Below, piece after piece: positions 29,180-40,266 of a DNA stretch of 54,710 bases (position 1 is the stretch's first letter; every line of letters starts with the position of its first letter). Source of the stretch: Anaerolineaceae bacterium (GTDB lineage Bacteria; Chloroflexota; Anaerolineae; Anaerolineales; Anaerolineaceae); NCBI GenBank assembly GCA_019429225.1, contig JAHYJK010000006.1:1-54710 (forward strand), given 5' to 3'. Below the pieces are notes generated by a model. That model did no database searches. It had not been told where the DNA came from and saw only the letters and a list, made by a program, of their open reading frames with translations. A program made the translations under genes and the position numbers.

Positions 29180-31645
29180 ATGACGAATGAGAATTGGTTT
29201 TTAGATAATCAAGACGATTTTGATATTCCTTATAAATATAGATCTGATGAGTTTTATCAATTTCCAAATTTTGAAGCGGACGAAAAAGGTGAATTTGAGT
29301 GTGCTGCGATAATTGTCCGAGATTTAATTGTCTTTCCACGCATGATGACGCCAATATTGATTGATGCTGGACTTAATTACAGTGCTATTCAATCTGCACT
29401 TAAGAAATTTGAAACGCTGGTTGCGATTTATGTTGTTGACCATGAGAATCAACCGGAAGAGAATTTTGATTTTTTACCTATAGGTACTGAAATATCGGTG
29501 GGAAAAATAATGTCACTTCCAGAAGGTGATTACTCTGCTTTGATTCAAGGGAGAAGGCGAGTGGAAATTCTGGCAGTTATACAGGAAGATCCACATATCA
29601 AAGTGCGAGTTCGTATCATAAATGAAAAAGTAACGAATGATCGTCATATAAAAGCTTTGATGCGTATCAGTAAAGATTTATTTATCAAATGTGTACATTT
29701 AGATAAAAGCTTATCGGATGAAGCACAATTACTTGCCACGAATATACAGGATCCTTCCTGGCTAACAGATATGATCTCTTCAGCAATCAATATCAGCCCA
29801 CTGGATCGACGAAAATTAATTATTGAAGTTAACCCGAGAGAAAGATTGAAATTGTTGAATGGAATTCTAGCGCAGGAATTGGATGTGTTGGAATTGGAAG
29901 ACGAAATTCAAGCAAAGATCCAAAACGAAGTTGACAAAACTCAAAGAGAATATTATTTGCGGGAGCAGTTGAAGGCAATTCAGGCTGAATTAGGTGAAAG
30001 TGATCTATTTATCAATGAGCTCTCTGAATTAAGGGAGAAAGTAAAAAACAAACAGTTACCTGATGATGCAAAATTCGTTGTGAACAAAGAAATTGATCGC
30101 CTTGTTCAAATGCCTCCAATGTCACCGGAAACGGGAATCATTCGCAGTTATATTGATTGGATTCTGGATTTACCATGGTATGAATCCACTGAAGATAATC
30201 TTGATGTGCAACATGCAAACCAGGTGTTAGAAAAAAATCATTACGGTCTGGGAAAAGTGAAAGATAGGATACTTGAATTCATCGCAGTTCAAAAATTGAA
30301 ACCACAGGACACCAAACAACCCATATTGTGTTTTGTTGGATCTCCTGGAACGGGAAAAACATCATTGGGTCGATCAATATCTGAGGCATTGGGAAAGAAA
30401 TTCGTCCGGGTTTCATTGGGTGGTGTGCGAGATGAAGCAGAAATCCGAGGGCATCGAAGAACTTATATTGGCGCTTTGCCCGGCCGGATCCTGCAGACTA
30501 TGAAAAAAGCTGGAACGATCAACCCTTTATTCATGCTGGATGAAATTGATAAATTAGGGTCTGATTTCAGAGGGGATCCTTCTGCAGCGTTATTAGAAGT
30601 ATTGGATCCAGAACAAAATAAAGAATATTCAGACCATTATCTCGAACTTGATTATGATTTATCCAAAGTTTTGTTTATAACAACAGCAAATACCACACTC
30701 TCAATTCCATCAGCATTGTTGGATAGAATGGAAGTGATTGAATTTTCAAGTTATATTGAAGATGAAAAAGTGATGATTTCCAAACAGTTCTTGATCCCCA
30801 GACAATTGCATGAAACAGGTATTGAGGACCTAAATTTGCAGTTTCCTGAAGGATCCATTCGTCAAATCATTAGAAATTATACGTACGAAGCTGGTGTGAG
30901 AAATCTTGAGCGCGAGATAGGTCGAATTTGCAGGAAAATTGCTCGATTAAAAACAGAAGGGAAAACCTTCCCAACAAAAATTGAATCTCACCACATTGAA
31001 AGATTTTTAGGACCACAACAAATATTCGATTTGGAAGCTGAGCATGAAGATGAAATAGGTGTTGCAACAGCGATGGCATGGACTGAAAGTGGCGGGGATA
31101 TTATGCCAGTGGAGGTATTAATTGTTGATGGCAAAGGCAATCTTCAAATCACAGGTCAAATAGGCGAGGTCATGCAGGAATCTGCTCAAGCTGCATTATC
31201 CTATATGAAATCCAAAGCTGATTTGTTAGGTGTGGAGGTGGATTTATTTGAAAATGTTGATGTTCATATCCATATTCCAGAAGGCGGAATTCCAAAGGAT
31301 GGACCGAGTGCAGGCATAACAATCGCGAGTGCACTCATTTCGGCTTTCACGAATCGAAAAGTTCGAAAAGATGTTGCATTAACTGGAGAAATTACGCTTC
31401 GGGGAAGGATTCTTCCAGTCGGTGGCATCAGAGAAAAAATTCTGGCTGCTCATCGTGCTGGTATTACAAAAATCTTTATTCCTGTGAAAAATGAAAAGGA
31501 TCTTGTTGATTTATCCAAAAAAGTTCGAAAACAATTAGATATCGTCCTTGTAAAACATATGGATGATGTTATTGAAGAAGTGCTTTTACCTGCAGATCCA
31601 AAAATTGTAAAGGAAAAACCTGCCAAGAAGCAAAAAGATAATTAA
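29180..31645 (+). CDS. lon: ATP-dependent Lon protease
   Basis: [41 protein letters not shown]. Confidence 0.97.
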   Translation: MTNENWFLDNQDDFDIPYKYRSDEFYQFPNFEADEKGEFECAAIIVRDLIVFPRMMTPILIDAGLNYSAIQSALKKFETLVAIYVVDHENQPEENFDFLPIGTEISVGKIMSLPEGDYSALIQGRRRVEILAVIQEDPHIKVRVRIINEKVTNDRHIKALMRISKDLFIKCVHLDKSLSDEAQLLATNIQDPSWLTDMISSAINISPLDRRKLIIEVNPRERLKLLNGILAQELDVLELEDEIQAKIQNEVDKTQREYYLREQLKAIQAELGESDLFINELSELREKVKNKQLPDDAKFVVNKEIDRLVQMPPMSPETGIIRSYIDWILDLPWYESTEDNLDVQHANQVLEKNHYGLGKVKDRILEFIAVQKLKPQDTKQPILCFVGSPGTGKTSLGRSISEALGKKFVRVSLGGVRDEAEIRGHRRTYIGALPGRILQTMKKAGTINPLFMLDEIDKLGSDFRGDPSAALLEVLDPEQNKEYSDHYLELDYDLSKVLFITTANTTLSIPSALLDRMEVIEFSSYIEDEKVMISKQFLIPRQLHETGIEDLNLQFPEGSIRQIIRNYTYEAGVRNLEREIGRICRKIARLKTEGKTFPTKIESHHIERFLGPQQIFDLEAEHEDEIGVATAMAWTESGGDIMPVEVLIVDGKGNLQITGQIGEVMQESAQAALSYMKSKADLLGVEVDLFENVDVHIHIPEGGIPKDGPSAGITIASALISAFTNRKVRKDVALTGEITLRGRILPVGGIREKILAAHRAGITKIFIPVKNEKDLVDLSKKVRKQLDIVLVKHMDDVIEEVLLPADPKIVKEKPAKKQKDN

Positions 31646-31648
31646 TCT

Positions 31649-32110
31649 CTACACCGTTGGTGGTTTTGAGATATTTTGCAGGGCTTTGATGCCATTTTTG
31701 ACCTGGACTAGCAATACTTCTAATTCTTTCTCTAAATCAGAAAGTGAAGTAATGATGTATTGGTCAGCTTCAATTCTATTGATTTCACTTTCCTGTTTTG
31801 CCTGTTCAATAATTTGGTTCGCCCGAACTTGAGCACTTTGAATAATTGCATCTTTTTCTACCAACTGGCTGGCTTTTTCTCTGGCTAATTGCAGGGTACG
31901 ATTTGCCTCTTCCTGTCCTTGAGCAATAAGCCGGTCTCGTTGGGCTAACAATTGTTGCGCTTTTTTTATCTCTTCAGGAATAGAAACACGCATTTGATCA
32001 ATTATGCTTAACATTTTATCTTCATCAACAACAACCTTGCGCATCATAGGCAATGGACGGCTCTCGTTGAATAGTTCTTCCAGGCGGTCTACCAGATGTA
32101 AAATGTCCAT
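31649..32110 (-). CDS. Coiled-coil protein next to coaD (V-type ATPase subunit-like composition)
   Basis: MDILHLVDRLEELFNESRPLPMMRKVVVDEDKMLSIIDQMR plus long heptad-rich helix. Confidence 0.8.
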   Translation of the reverse strand: MDILHLVDRLEELFNESRPLPMMRKVVVDEDKMLSIIDQMRVSIPEEIKKAQQLLAQRDRLIAQGQEEANRTLQLAREKASQLVEKDAIIQSAQVRANQIIEQAKQESEINRIEADQYIITSLSDLEKELEVLLVQVKNGIKALQNISKPPTV

Positions 32111-32150
32111 AAATCCTCCAAGCAACATAAAATCTAATAATCAATAATAA

Positions 32151-32675
32151 TTAATCGCGCAAATCAGTTTGCTGAACGACGTTTTGGTCTTTTCCTAATT
32201 CGAGAAAACGTCTGTCCAATGCTTCTTTTACAATTTTTGGTACCATGCGAGAAAAATCTCCACCTAAAGAGGCAATTTCTCGCACGGTTGATGATGATAA
32301 AAAGGTGTATTTTTCGTTCGTTATGAGCGCAGCGACTTCAATGCCCGGGTCAAGGTGTTTATTGGCCAATGCCATCCGGAATTCATGTTCAAAGTCGGAT
32401 ATTACTCTTAAACCACGGACAATTACTTTAGCATCAATTTCTCTGGCATATGCAACCGTTAATCCACTGTAGCCAACTACTTTAATATTTTCAATATCAA
32501 TTAAAGATTGTTTCGTGAGAAAAATCCTTTCTTCTGGTGAAAAGAGCAGATTTTTCAATGGTCGATCATAAACAGCAACAACCAACTCGTCAAATATTTT
32601 TGATGCTCTTGTTGCGATGTCAATGTGTCCACAGTGTATAGGATCAAAAGTACCAGGAAATATAGCTCTTACCAT
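32151..32675 (-). CDS. coaD: Phosphopantetheine adenylyltransferase
   Basis: AIFPGTFDPIHCGHIDIATRA, FLSSSTVREIA. Confidence 0.96.
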   Translation of the reverse strand: MVRAIFPGTFDPIHCGHIDIATRASKIFDELVVAVYDRPLKNLLFSPEERIFLTKQSLIDIENIKVVGYSGLTVAYAREIDAKVIVRGLRVISDFEHEFRMALANKHLDPGIEVAALITNEKYTFLSSSTVREIASLGGDFSRMVPKIVKEALDRRFLELGKDQNVVQQTDLRD

Positions 32676-32677
32676 GT

Positions 32678-35128
32678 TCAGTTTTTTTCTCCAATCATTT
32701 TCTGCCAGTATTCTGACGTTATTATCTTATATAAGTGGCTATCTTCATTAATAAACTCAGGGTCTTTTTCTAAAACTTCTTTCGCTAATGATCTTGCTTT
32801 TTCTATTAGTTTAACATTCATTATATTTGAAAAACGTATTTCTTTATAGCCAGATTGTCGAATACCTATAAAATCTCCTGGACCTCTTTGAGACAAATCA
32901 ATTTCAGCCAGTTTAAACCCATCATTTGTTGCAGCCATCGCTTTAAGTCGTTCATTTTCGATTGCATCTTCCGTTTCAGGTATTAATAAACAGTAAGATT
33001 GTTGATTACCTCTACCAACCCTTCCACGTAATTGATGAAGTTGAGATAATCCAAATCGATTAGCTCCTTCAATCATCATTATTGCTGCGTTTGGCACATC
33101 TACTCCAACCTCAATCACAGTCGTTGTTACAAGAATCTTGTATGTACCTTTACGAAAGTTCAGCATAACTTTTTCTTTTTCATCTGATTTTAATTTTCCG
33201 TGTAATAATCCAATGGAAAGATCAGGAAAAACTTCTTTTTTCAAGCGCTTGTATTCATTTACCGCTGCATTCGGACTGGTTAATTCCTCGTCATCCGATT
33301 CGACCAGCGGGTAAACAATAAACGCCTGAGATCCTTCATTGACAAGTTTACGAATTAACGTAAATGCATCTGATCTTTTTTGTGGATTGACGATAAGGGT
33401 TTTAATGTCTTTCCTTCCTGGTGGAATTTCATCTATGATTGATAAATCCAGGTCACCAAAAATGGTTAATGCAAGCGTTCGTGGAATAGGCGTGGCTGTC
33501 ATCACAAGGAGATGTGATGATGAACCTTTGGATCTGATTTTTTTCCTTTGCATGACACCAAAGCGATGTTGTTCATCTATTACAATGAATTCCAAATTTT
33601 TAAATTCGACTGGCTCTTCAATCAGGGCATGAGTGCCTACAGCCACTTTAATTAATCCAGATTTTAGATTTCCCTTGATAATATTTTTTTCTTTTTCAGA
33701 AGTATCACCTGATAGATAACAAATTTCGTCCTGGGAAATAATGTTGTTGGCAAGAAGAAATGAGCGAATATTTGTGTATAGTTGTTCAGCAAGAATGCCT
33801 GTTGGTGCCATTACTGCTGATTGAAAACCATTTTTGATGGTTCCAGCAATAATAATGGCAGCAACAATTGTCTTTCCAGACCCCACATCTCCCTGAACAA
33901 GGCGGCTCATTGGAATACCTGATGCTAAATCTAACTGGATCTCAGATATACATTTTTTTTGTGCGTAGGTTAAGGAATATGGCAAATTATCGATCAGTTG
34001 AGACATTAATTTGTCATCAAAAATAATTTTTTTTGCATCAACATTTTGCCAGTTTTTCTTCTGTTGAAGCATAGCCAGGTGTAAAAAGAAGGTATCTTGA
34101 AAAGAAAAGCGTTCTTCTGACAATCTTTTTAGTTCAACATTCTCAGGGAAATGAATATTTTTTAATGCTGTTGGGAGATCTACTATATTTGCTCTGGACA
34201 AGAATTCGGAACTAAAAAAATCAGATAATTTTGGGACCCATAAACTAATTTGATTTGAGATTGTTTCTCTTAACCATTTTTGGGTGATATTTTTAGTCAA
34301 TGGATAATAAGGAAAAAGGCGGTTTAGAGATACACCGCCCCGTTCTAATTGGACCCATTCAGGATTAGTAAGCGCATATCTCCCCATGTACATGTCAACT
34401 TTACCGGAAACCATTATTCTGATGCCAGCTTTAATAGATTTTTCGAGAAAAGGCTGATTGAAAAAGGTAATCCGCAGACTTCCTGTATCATCTTCCACAA
34501 TAACTTCTGTAATTTTTTGTTTTCCACCCTTTATATTTCTGGTGTGAATACTTTTTACGTTAGCTGCTACTGATACTTTTTCAGAAAACTTTAGTTGGTT
34601 TATTGTTATGAGATTACTAAAATCTTCGTGTTTTCTAGGAAAAAAATAAATTAAATCCTTAATGGTTGAAATACCCAATTTGGAAAGCGCTTCCGCTCGA
34701 AATTTTCCGATACCAGGAATTTTAATGACAGAATTCGATAATGCTTTTTCTAAATCAAACAAATTTTGATTAGAGAATTCATTTTTTGTTCCTTTTACAT
34801 CATTATTATTTTTCTCAAGTAAATCATTTTTTGAATCGAAAAATTCGGCGTATTTTGTATTCGGACATAATATCAAGTTATCTGAAACCTCTAAGATTTC
34901 AAAGATCGTTTTTATTGCTTCTTTTCTACCTGTTTTTTCCAATAGAGCATAATTTGCCAAAATTTTACAAATCTCGTTGATTAGATCTGAAGGAACCCCT
35001 TGAATGAGTGCCTCTTTTTTCCACCCTGTACAAATCTTCTCAAATCCACCAAAAACCGAACGATTATCAAATTGACGATCGATTTCTAAAAGCAAGAATT
35101 TAGTTAATTTTTCAATAGATGCATACAT
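32678..35128 (-). CDS. recG: ATP-dependent DNA helicase RecG
   Basis: LVQGDVGSGKTIVAA, DEQHRFGVMQR, MTATPIPRTLALT, QLRGRVGRG. Confidence 0.96.
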   Translation of the reverse strand: MYASIEKLTKFLLLEIDRQFDNRSVFGGFEKICTGWKKEALIQGVPSDLINEICKILANYALLEKTGRKEAIKTIFEILEVSDNLILCPNTKYAEFFDSKNDLLEKNNNDVKGTKNEFSNQNLFDLEKALSNSVIKIPGIGKFRAEALSKLGISTIKDLIYFFPRKHEDFSNLITINQLKFSEKVSVAANVKSIHTRNIKGGKQKITEVIVEDDTGSLRITFFNQPFLEKSIKAGIRIMVSGKVDMYMGRYALTNPEWVQLERGGVSLNRLFPYYPLTKNITQKWLRETISNQISLWVPKLSDFFSSEFLSRANIVDLPTALKNIHFPENVELKRLSEERFSFQDTFFLHLAMLQQKKNWQNVDAKKIIFDDKLMSQLIDNLPYSLTYAQKKCISEIQLDLASGIPMSRLVQGDVGSGKTIVAAIIIAGTIKNGFQSAVMAPTGILAEQLYTNIRSFLLANNIISQDEICYLSGDTSEKEKNIIKGNLKSGLIKVAVGTHALIEEPVEFKNLEFIVIDEQHRFGVMQRKKIRSKGSSSHLLVMTATPIPRTLALTIFGDLDLSIIDEIPPGRKDIKTLIVNPQKRSDAFTLIRKLVNEGSQAFIVYPLVESDDEELTSPNAAVNEYKRLKKEVFPDLSIGLLHGKLKSDEKEKVMLNFRKGTYKILVTTTVIEVGVDVPNAAIMMIEGANRFGLSQLHQLRGRVGRGNQQSYCLLIPETEDAIENERLKAMAATNDGFKLAEIDLSQRGPGDFIGIRQSGYKEIRFSNIMNVKLIEKARSLAKEVLEKDPEFINEDSHLYKIITSEYWQKMIGEKN

Positions 35129-35140
35129 TTACACGAGTTG

Positions 35141-36004
35141 TCAACCAGAAAGAGAATAAGGTCTCTCAAAAATAATTAAACCTAATGTTTTTGGACCAAA
35201 AATTGCCCCTAAAAATGGATTTATCCTATGTTCGCTAAATGGAGTTTCGGGAAAGTTCTCCTGAACAAATAATTTCAGGATTCGATTATCAATTCCTTGT
35301 GTATTCAATCCCTTTAATAAGGATATGTGAATGAGGTCGTCATATTCTTCAATAAATTCCTGAAAATAATCCTGTGCATGCCTGAAGTTTCTGACCTTAC
35401 AAATAGCCTGAGGGTAACCTTCTTCTAAGGTAAAAATGGGATGCAGATTTAACATTTCTCCTATCACTGCCTGTGAATATTCAAGGATGTTGATGTTATT
35501 TAAATATTTCAAACATGGTGTGCAAAATAAAGTATAAACGTGTGGGATTAATTGCCTTACATGACGATCTGCTTCGGTTAACGATGCTCCATTACTAATA
35601 ACTTCTGTTGCAGCCTGAACAATCATTCCTAAGCCAGTAGCAATGGTTTGTGAATTTACAACTTGTATCGTTGTTTCTCCCTGAATTAATTTCACAGCTT
35701 CAATGGAATTTTGATAGAAAGATGATAAATTTGCTGAATTTGTGATTACCAATAATTCATTAAATTTCTTAAGTAACACAATAAATTGTTCAGCAATTTC
35801 TGCCGGTGATGGAATGAGTAATTTTGTATTATTTTCATCAGAAGGCGATAGTGGCAAGTCAGCAGTTTTTAACCCCGCTCCTTCTTTGATCAATGAACCA
35901 TTGATTTCGACATCAAGGGGAATAATCCTGACCAGGTCTTTCCCCTGGAAACTTGGATTTGGAAATTGGGCTGTGCTATCGGTGATGACGGCTATTTTAG
36001 ACAT
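35141..36004 (-). CDS. DegV-family (fatty-acid-binding) protein
   Basis: KIAVITDSTAQFPN, IPLDVEINGSLIKEG, overall DegV layout. Confidence 0.88.
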   Translation of the reverse strand: MSKIAVITDSTAQFPNPSFQGKDLVRIIPLDVEINGSLIKEGAGLKTADLPLSPSDENNTKLLIPSPAEIAEQFIVLLKKFNELLVITNSANLSSFYQNSIEAVKLIQGETTIQVVNSQTIATGLGMIVQAATEVISNGASLTEADRHVRQLIPHVYTLFCTPCLKYLNNINILEYSQAVIGEMLNLHPIFTLEEGYPQAICKVRNFRHAQDYFQEFIEEYDDLIHISLLKGLNTQGIDNRILKLFVQENFPETPFSEHRINPFLGAIFGPKTLGLIIFERPYSLSG

Positions 36005-36006
36005 GT

Positions 36007-37659
36007 TTACTCAATTGAGATGATGAATTGATAGTGAGGTTGTCCGCCTTCGTGAATTTCAATCTCGAATTGAGGAAATTTCTCTCTTATGTGGTCAATA
36101 ATCAGGTTGACATCTTGTTTTGAAATATCTGAACCGTAAAATAAAGTCAATCTTTCTCTTTCGTCTAGATCTACGCGTTTGAGAATTTCAAAGCAAGCAC
36201 TTTCAATGGAGGGTGAAGAGGCGATTAATTCAGAATTGAATAAAGCAATTGCCTCACCTTCTTGAACATTAACGCCATTGATCTCTACCGACCTGGTTGC
36301 TACTGTTATCTCACCAGTGTCAACTTCTATAATTGCTTCGTTCATTTCCTCGAATATTTCATCAATATCACCAAATGGATCCAAACGTAACATTGCAGAC
36401 AGCCCCTGGGGGATTGTTTTACATGGCAATACTTCAACCTGCTTTACAGTAGCCTCTTTGGCAGATTTTGCAGCAAGGAAAATATTTTTATTGTTGGGGA
36501 GAATAATAACTTTATCTGTTGGGAGATTTTCAAATGAATGTAGGATCTCTTCCGTACTGGGATTCATAGTTTGTCCACCCTGAACAATCGCAGCTGCACC
36601 TAAACTGGCAAAAATTTGTGAAAGACCAAACCCTGGAGAAACAGCCACAACTGCTACCTGATCTGGTTCCACTGGGATCAAATCCAATTGCTTTTGCTGG
36701 CTGGATTCTTTTTGTTCCATCTGGTCAATTAAATTTTCCATATAAACTTTTGTTATTGTGCCTAATTTCATTGTGTAGTCAATTGGAAGATATCGGTTTT
36801 CGGTCGGAACATGTATATGCATCCTGTACATGCCATCTCCTTCCCCGACCTGAATAGATGTACCCATTTCAGTCAAGTCTGAATAGAAAATATCCAGGTT
36901 AAGAGGGTCGGATGGACGAAAATCTACTATAACTTCAAAATCCTGACCGGGTTCAATTTCTTCCATATCACCGCCATTCATTAAAGCAATTGGTTGTACC
37001 AATTTTGCCGTGCTGGCTTCAAGAGATTCCCCACGAAGAAATTTAAGGAAACCCTCAAGAATGAAAAACAAGCCTTTTCCACCAGAATCAACAACCCCAG
37101 CTTGTTTGAGAATGGGTAATAGTTCAGGTGTATTTTGAACTGATTTATCTGCTTCTTTTACGATAAAATCTAGAAACTCTTCTAAATCATCTGTTTTCGA
37201 AATTATTTCTTCACTGGCAATAGAAATATCTTTTGCAACTGTTAATATCGTGCCTTCAACAGGACGAACAACGCCCTTATAAGCAGTATTTTTTGCTTCG
37301 ATAAGAGCTTTTGAAAAATCCGATAAATTCATTACATCATGATTGTCCAGTGCACGAGAAAAACCTCTCCAAATCTGGGAGAGTATAACTCCGGAATTCC
37401 CACGAGCGCCCATCAAAGCTCCCTGGGCGACTGAATGAGCAATTTTGGATATTTTATTCTCTCCGGAATTTTGGATTTCATTGTAAGCAGCTTGCATTGT
37501 TAATAGCATATTTGTTCCTGTATCGCCGTCAGGAACTGGAAAAACATTTAAAGAGTTGACCAGTTGTTGATTTGTCCTAAGCCAATTTAAGCCGGCCTCA
37601 ATTAGTAGTTTAAAAAGTTGACCGTCAACGGATTTAAAAGTCTTGAGTTCTTGATTCAT
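36007..37659 (-). CDS. fakA: DAK2-domain fatty acid kinase-like protein (FakA/YloV)
   Basis: NSLNVFPVPDGDTGTNMLLTM, GARGNSGVILSQIWRGF, VDSGGKGLFFILEGF. Confidence 0.93.
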   Translation of the reverse strand: MNQELKTFKSVDGQLFKLLIEAGLNWLRTNQQLVNSLNVFPVPDGDTGTNMLLTMQAAYNEIQNSGENKISKIAHSVAQGALMGARGNSGVILSQIWRGFSRALDNHDVMNLSDFSKALIEAKNTAYKGVVRPVEGTILTVAKDISIASEEIISKTDDLEEFLDFIVKEADKSVQNTPELLPILKQAGVVDSGGKGLFFILEGFLKFLRGESLEASTAKLVQPIALMNGGDMEEIEPGQDFEVIVDFRPSDPLNLDIFYSDLTEMGTSIQVGEGDGMYRMHIHVPTENRYLPIDYTMKLGTITKVYMENLIDQMEQKESSQQKQLDLIPVEPDQVAVVAVSPGFGLSQIFASLGAAAIVQGGQTMNPSTEEILHSFENLPTDKVIILPNNKNIFLAAKSAKEATVKQVEVLPCKTIPQGLSAMLRLDPFGDIDEIFEEMNEAIIEVDTGEITVATRSVEINGVNVQEGEAIALFNSELIASSPSIESACFEILKRVDLDERERLTLFYGSDISKQDVNLIIDHIREKFPQFEIEIHEGGQPHYQFIISIE

Positions 37660-37696
37660 AATTCTCCTAGTGAAAAAGGTATTCTAATATCAGAAG

Positions 37697-38053
37697 TTAA
37701 TCCGTATCACTAATTCGCAATGCGCGAATGTGAACGTTTACTTTCTCAACTGGAATACCAATTGTTTTTTCAACCCGATAACGGACATTATTGCTAACTG
37801 ATTCAGCTACCATCTTTATACGAGTGCCATATTCAACAACAATAAAAAGATCGATCTCAATACTATTACCATCATATCTGACATCTACTCCCATGCTTGG
37901 GTCCTTGACAATTGCCTGGGCAATTCCTTCTGCGAAATTCTTAGCAGCCAAACCCACCACACCATAGGATTCTATGGCGGATTGGTGAGCAATCGTCGAG
38001 ATGGCTCGGTGTGAAACATAAACATTACCCATTGGATTCTTTATCTCTTTCAT
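37697..38053 (-). CDS. Asp23/Gls24-family protein (YloU-like)
   Basis: GNVYVSHRAISTIAHQSAIESYGVVGLAAK, start chosen at MKEIKNPMGN. Confidence 0.88.
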   Translation of the reverse strand: MKEIKNPMGNVYVSHRAISTIAHQSAIESYGVVGLAAKNFAEGIAQAIVKDPSMGVDVRYDGNSIEIDLFIVVEYGTRIKMVAESVSNNVRYRVEKTIGIPVEKVNVHIRALRISDTD

Positions 38054-38182
38054 AAGTAATCTCCCTAACAAAAACACGAATCTTGAAAAAAGATACGGTG
38101 TGTGGTAATATATCAGATTGTTGTGTAAAGAACAATATAAATGATGAAAAATTAGCACTCAATGGTGAAAGGATCCTTTATT

Positions 38183-38368
38183 ATGGCAAAATGTGAGAAA
38201 TGTGGTAAGGCAACAACTTTTGGTCATAACCGCAGTTTTTCCATGCGTGCTACCAACCGGAAATTTAAACCGAATTTGCAAAAGGTTTCTGTTTTTGAAG
38301 GTGGCCGGAAAGTCCAGAAAGTACTTTGTACTCGATGCATCCGAACAATGGTTAAATCTGTAAAATAG
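38183..38368 (+). CDS. rpmB: 50S ribosomal protein L28
   Basis: MAKCEKCGKATTFGHNRSFSMRATNRKFKPNLQKV...CTRCIRTMVK. Confidence 0.96.
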   Translation: MAKCEKCGKATTFGHNRSFSMRATNRKFKPNLQKVSVFEGGRKVQKVLCTRCIRTMVKSVK

Positions 38369-38399
38369 TCCATTTATTGAATTGCCAACAAAACGAAAG

Positions 38400-38424
38400 T
38401 CGCGGTTAATCCCGTGATTTTTGT
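38400..38424 (+). terminator. Intrinsic terminator after rpmB
   Basis: TCGCGG-ttaatc-CCGTGA-TTTTTG. Confidence 0.65.
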
Positions 38425-38429
38425 TTAAG

Positions 38430-39077
38430 CTAGAAATTTCGTAATGCATCGACGCCAGCCTTAATTCCTTGGGGATATTTATAGATAGCAGTTGCTGCGA
38501 CAATAACATCCGCACCTGCTTCAATTACAGATTTGATTGTATCTTTATTAATTCCCCCATCAACCTGCAATAAAATTTTCTGCGTAGATTGATCTATCAA
38601 CTTTCGTATTGTATTAATCTTTGGCAACATTTCTGGAAGAAATTTTTGACCGGAAAATCCAGGATTGACAGTCATTACCAATATCATATCCACGAAAGGT
38701 AAAAGCTCAATTATTGATTCAACAGGGGTGGCGGGATTCAACACGATACCAGCTTTACAATCAAATTCTTTTATTTGTTGAATTGTGCGTAAAACATTCG
38801 GATTATTCTCAATATGAATGCTGATGTGATCAGCACTGGCTTTAGCAAAGGCTTCTATATGTCTTTCTGGATGATTAATCATCAAATGCACATCCAAAGG
38901 TAAATTGGTTGCTTTTTTACAAAAGGGTAAGAACATAGGACCAATGGTTATGTTTGGTACAAAAAGGCCATCCATTACATCTATGTGTAACCAATCAATT
39001 CCTGCTTGGACAGTTCGTTTCAACTCTTCTTCAAAAGACAGAAAATCTAAGGAAATAATGGATGAGGAAATAATCAT
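38430..39077 (-). CDS. rpe: Ribulose-phosphate 3-epimerase
   Basis: WLHIDVMDGLFVPNITIGP, VMTVNPGFSGQKF, VDGGINKDTI. Confidence 0.96.
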   Translation of the reverse strand: MIISSSIISLDFLSFEEELKRTVQAGIDWLHIDVMDGLFVPNITIGPMFLPFCKKATNLPLDVHLMINHPERHIEAFAKASADHISIHIENNPNVLRTIQQIKEFDCKAGIVLNPATPVESIIELLPFVDMILVMTVNPGFSGQKFLPEMLPKINTIRKLIDQSTQKILLQVDGGINKDTIKSVIEAGADVIVAATAIYKYPQGIKAGVDALRNF

Positions 39078-39084
39078 TCGTAAA

Positions 39085-40143
39085 TTACCTGCCAGAATTT
39101 AATGAAAACCAAATATAAAGCCAGAAGGGAATCAGTCCACCTGCTAGAAGAAATGCTAAAAGTGCTAACAATGCCGTTTTCCAATCAAAAGTTCCAGATT
39201 GTTTTTTATCAATGCTCGAAGAGTATGGTGTTATTTTCGATTTTTGCTCAGCTGATGATGATTCAAGTAAGGCAGAAGATTGGTTATTTTGGCTGTTGAT
39301 TTTGTAGGATTCTTTTAAGTTTTCCAATACTCTTCCAAATTGATCGGCTGTGCGATAACGACTTGTTTGTTCTTTGGAGAGAACCTTTAGTATTATTTGA
39401 TCAAGGGTGAGTGGAACCTCTGGATTAATATTTCGTGTAGAAATTGGTAATACTTCTTTGTGCATGCGCGTTAATTCAGTCGCATCTTTTGAGTAGAAGG
39501 GTAACTTACCAGTTACCATTTCATAAAGAACAATTCCCAATGAATACACATCAGAAGCCGGGGAAGGTGGAAGCCCTTCTGCTTGTTCAGGGGAGAGGTA
39601 TTGAGGTGAACCCCAAACATAGGCATTTTTCTCCTCAGGCTGGATGGTTGTCAATGCTCGTGCAATCCCGAAATCAGTGACTTTTAATCGACCATCCGGT
39701 GAAACAAGCATGTTGTGGGGTTTAATATCACAATGGACTAATCCGGCCCTATGAGCGTAACCGATACCTTGCGCAGCCTGAATAATTAAGTCGAGAGCTT
39801 TATCAGTTGGAATGACTTGCAGTTCACGAATCATGGATTTTAAATTTGTTCCAGGAACATATTCCATGATAATAAACAAGCGTTCACCGTCTAAACCAAA
39901 ATCATGAACTGTTACAATATTTGGATGTGAAAGATTTGCGGCTGCTTTTGCTTCCTGATGAAACCTTTTTCGAAACCCCTCATCTTTTGAAAAATCCGGT
40001 CGTAATATTTTTACCGCTACGTATCGTTCCAGGTTCAAATCTTTAGCACGATAAACAACTGCCATTCCTCCAGATCCTAATGTCTGGAGTAATTGATATC
40101 TATTCGCAAGGATTGGAATCGCTGGATTATGATTTTCAGTCAT
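39085..40143 (-). CDS. Serine/threonine protein kinase with C-terminal TM helix, no PASTA domains
   Basis: LGSGGMAVVYRAKD, VAVKIL, HCDIKPHNMLV, VTDFGIAR, SPEQAEG; C-terminal TALLALLAFLLAGGLIPFWLYIWF. Confidence 0.95.
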   Translation of the reverse strand: MTENHNPAIPILANRYQLLQTLGSGGMAVVYRAKDLNLERYVAVKILRPDFSKDEGFRKRFHQEAKAAANLSHPNIVTVHDFGLDGERLFIIMEYVPGTNLKSMIRELQVIPTDKALDLIIQAAQGIGYAHRAGLVHCDIKPHNMLVSPDGRLKVTDFGIARALTTIQPEEKNAYVWGSPQYLSPEQAEGLPPSPASDVYSLGIVLYEMVTGKLPFYSKDATELTRMHKEVLPISTRNINPEVPLTLDQIILKVLSKEQTSRYRTADQFGRVLENLKESYKINSQNNQSSALLESSSAEQKSKITPYSSSIDKKQSGTFDWKTALLALLAFLLAGGLIPFWLYIWFSLNSGR

Positions 40144-40266
40144 ATTATTTGTAGCGATTATATCATAGGGGTGAAATCCTTTTTAAAAATCGATTAAAAT
40201 GAATGCAGCTTCAATGACACATGTTTTATAAATTTACACAAAATTTGATTTTTTTAGGGAATTTTA

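Noticed and set aside
38159-38524. 121-aa minus-strand ORF
   Set aside because: Antisense to rpmB and overlapping the 3' end of rpe; no recognizable family.
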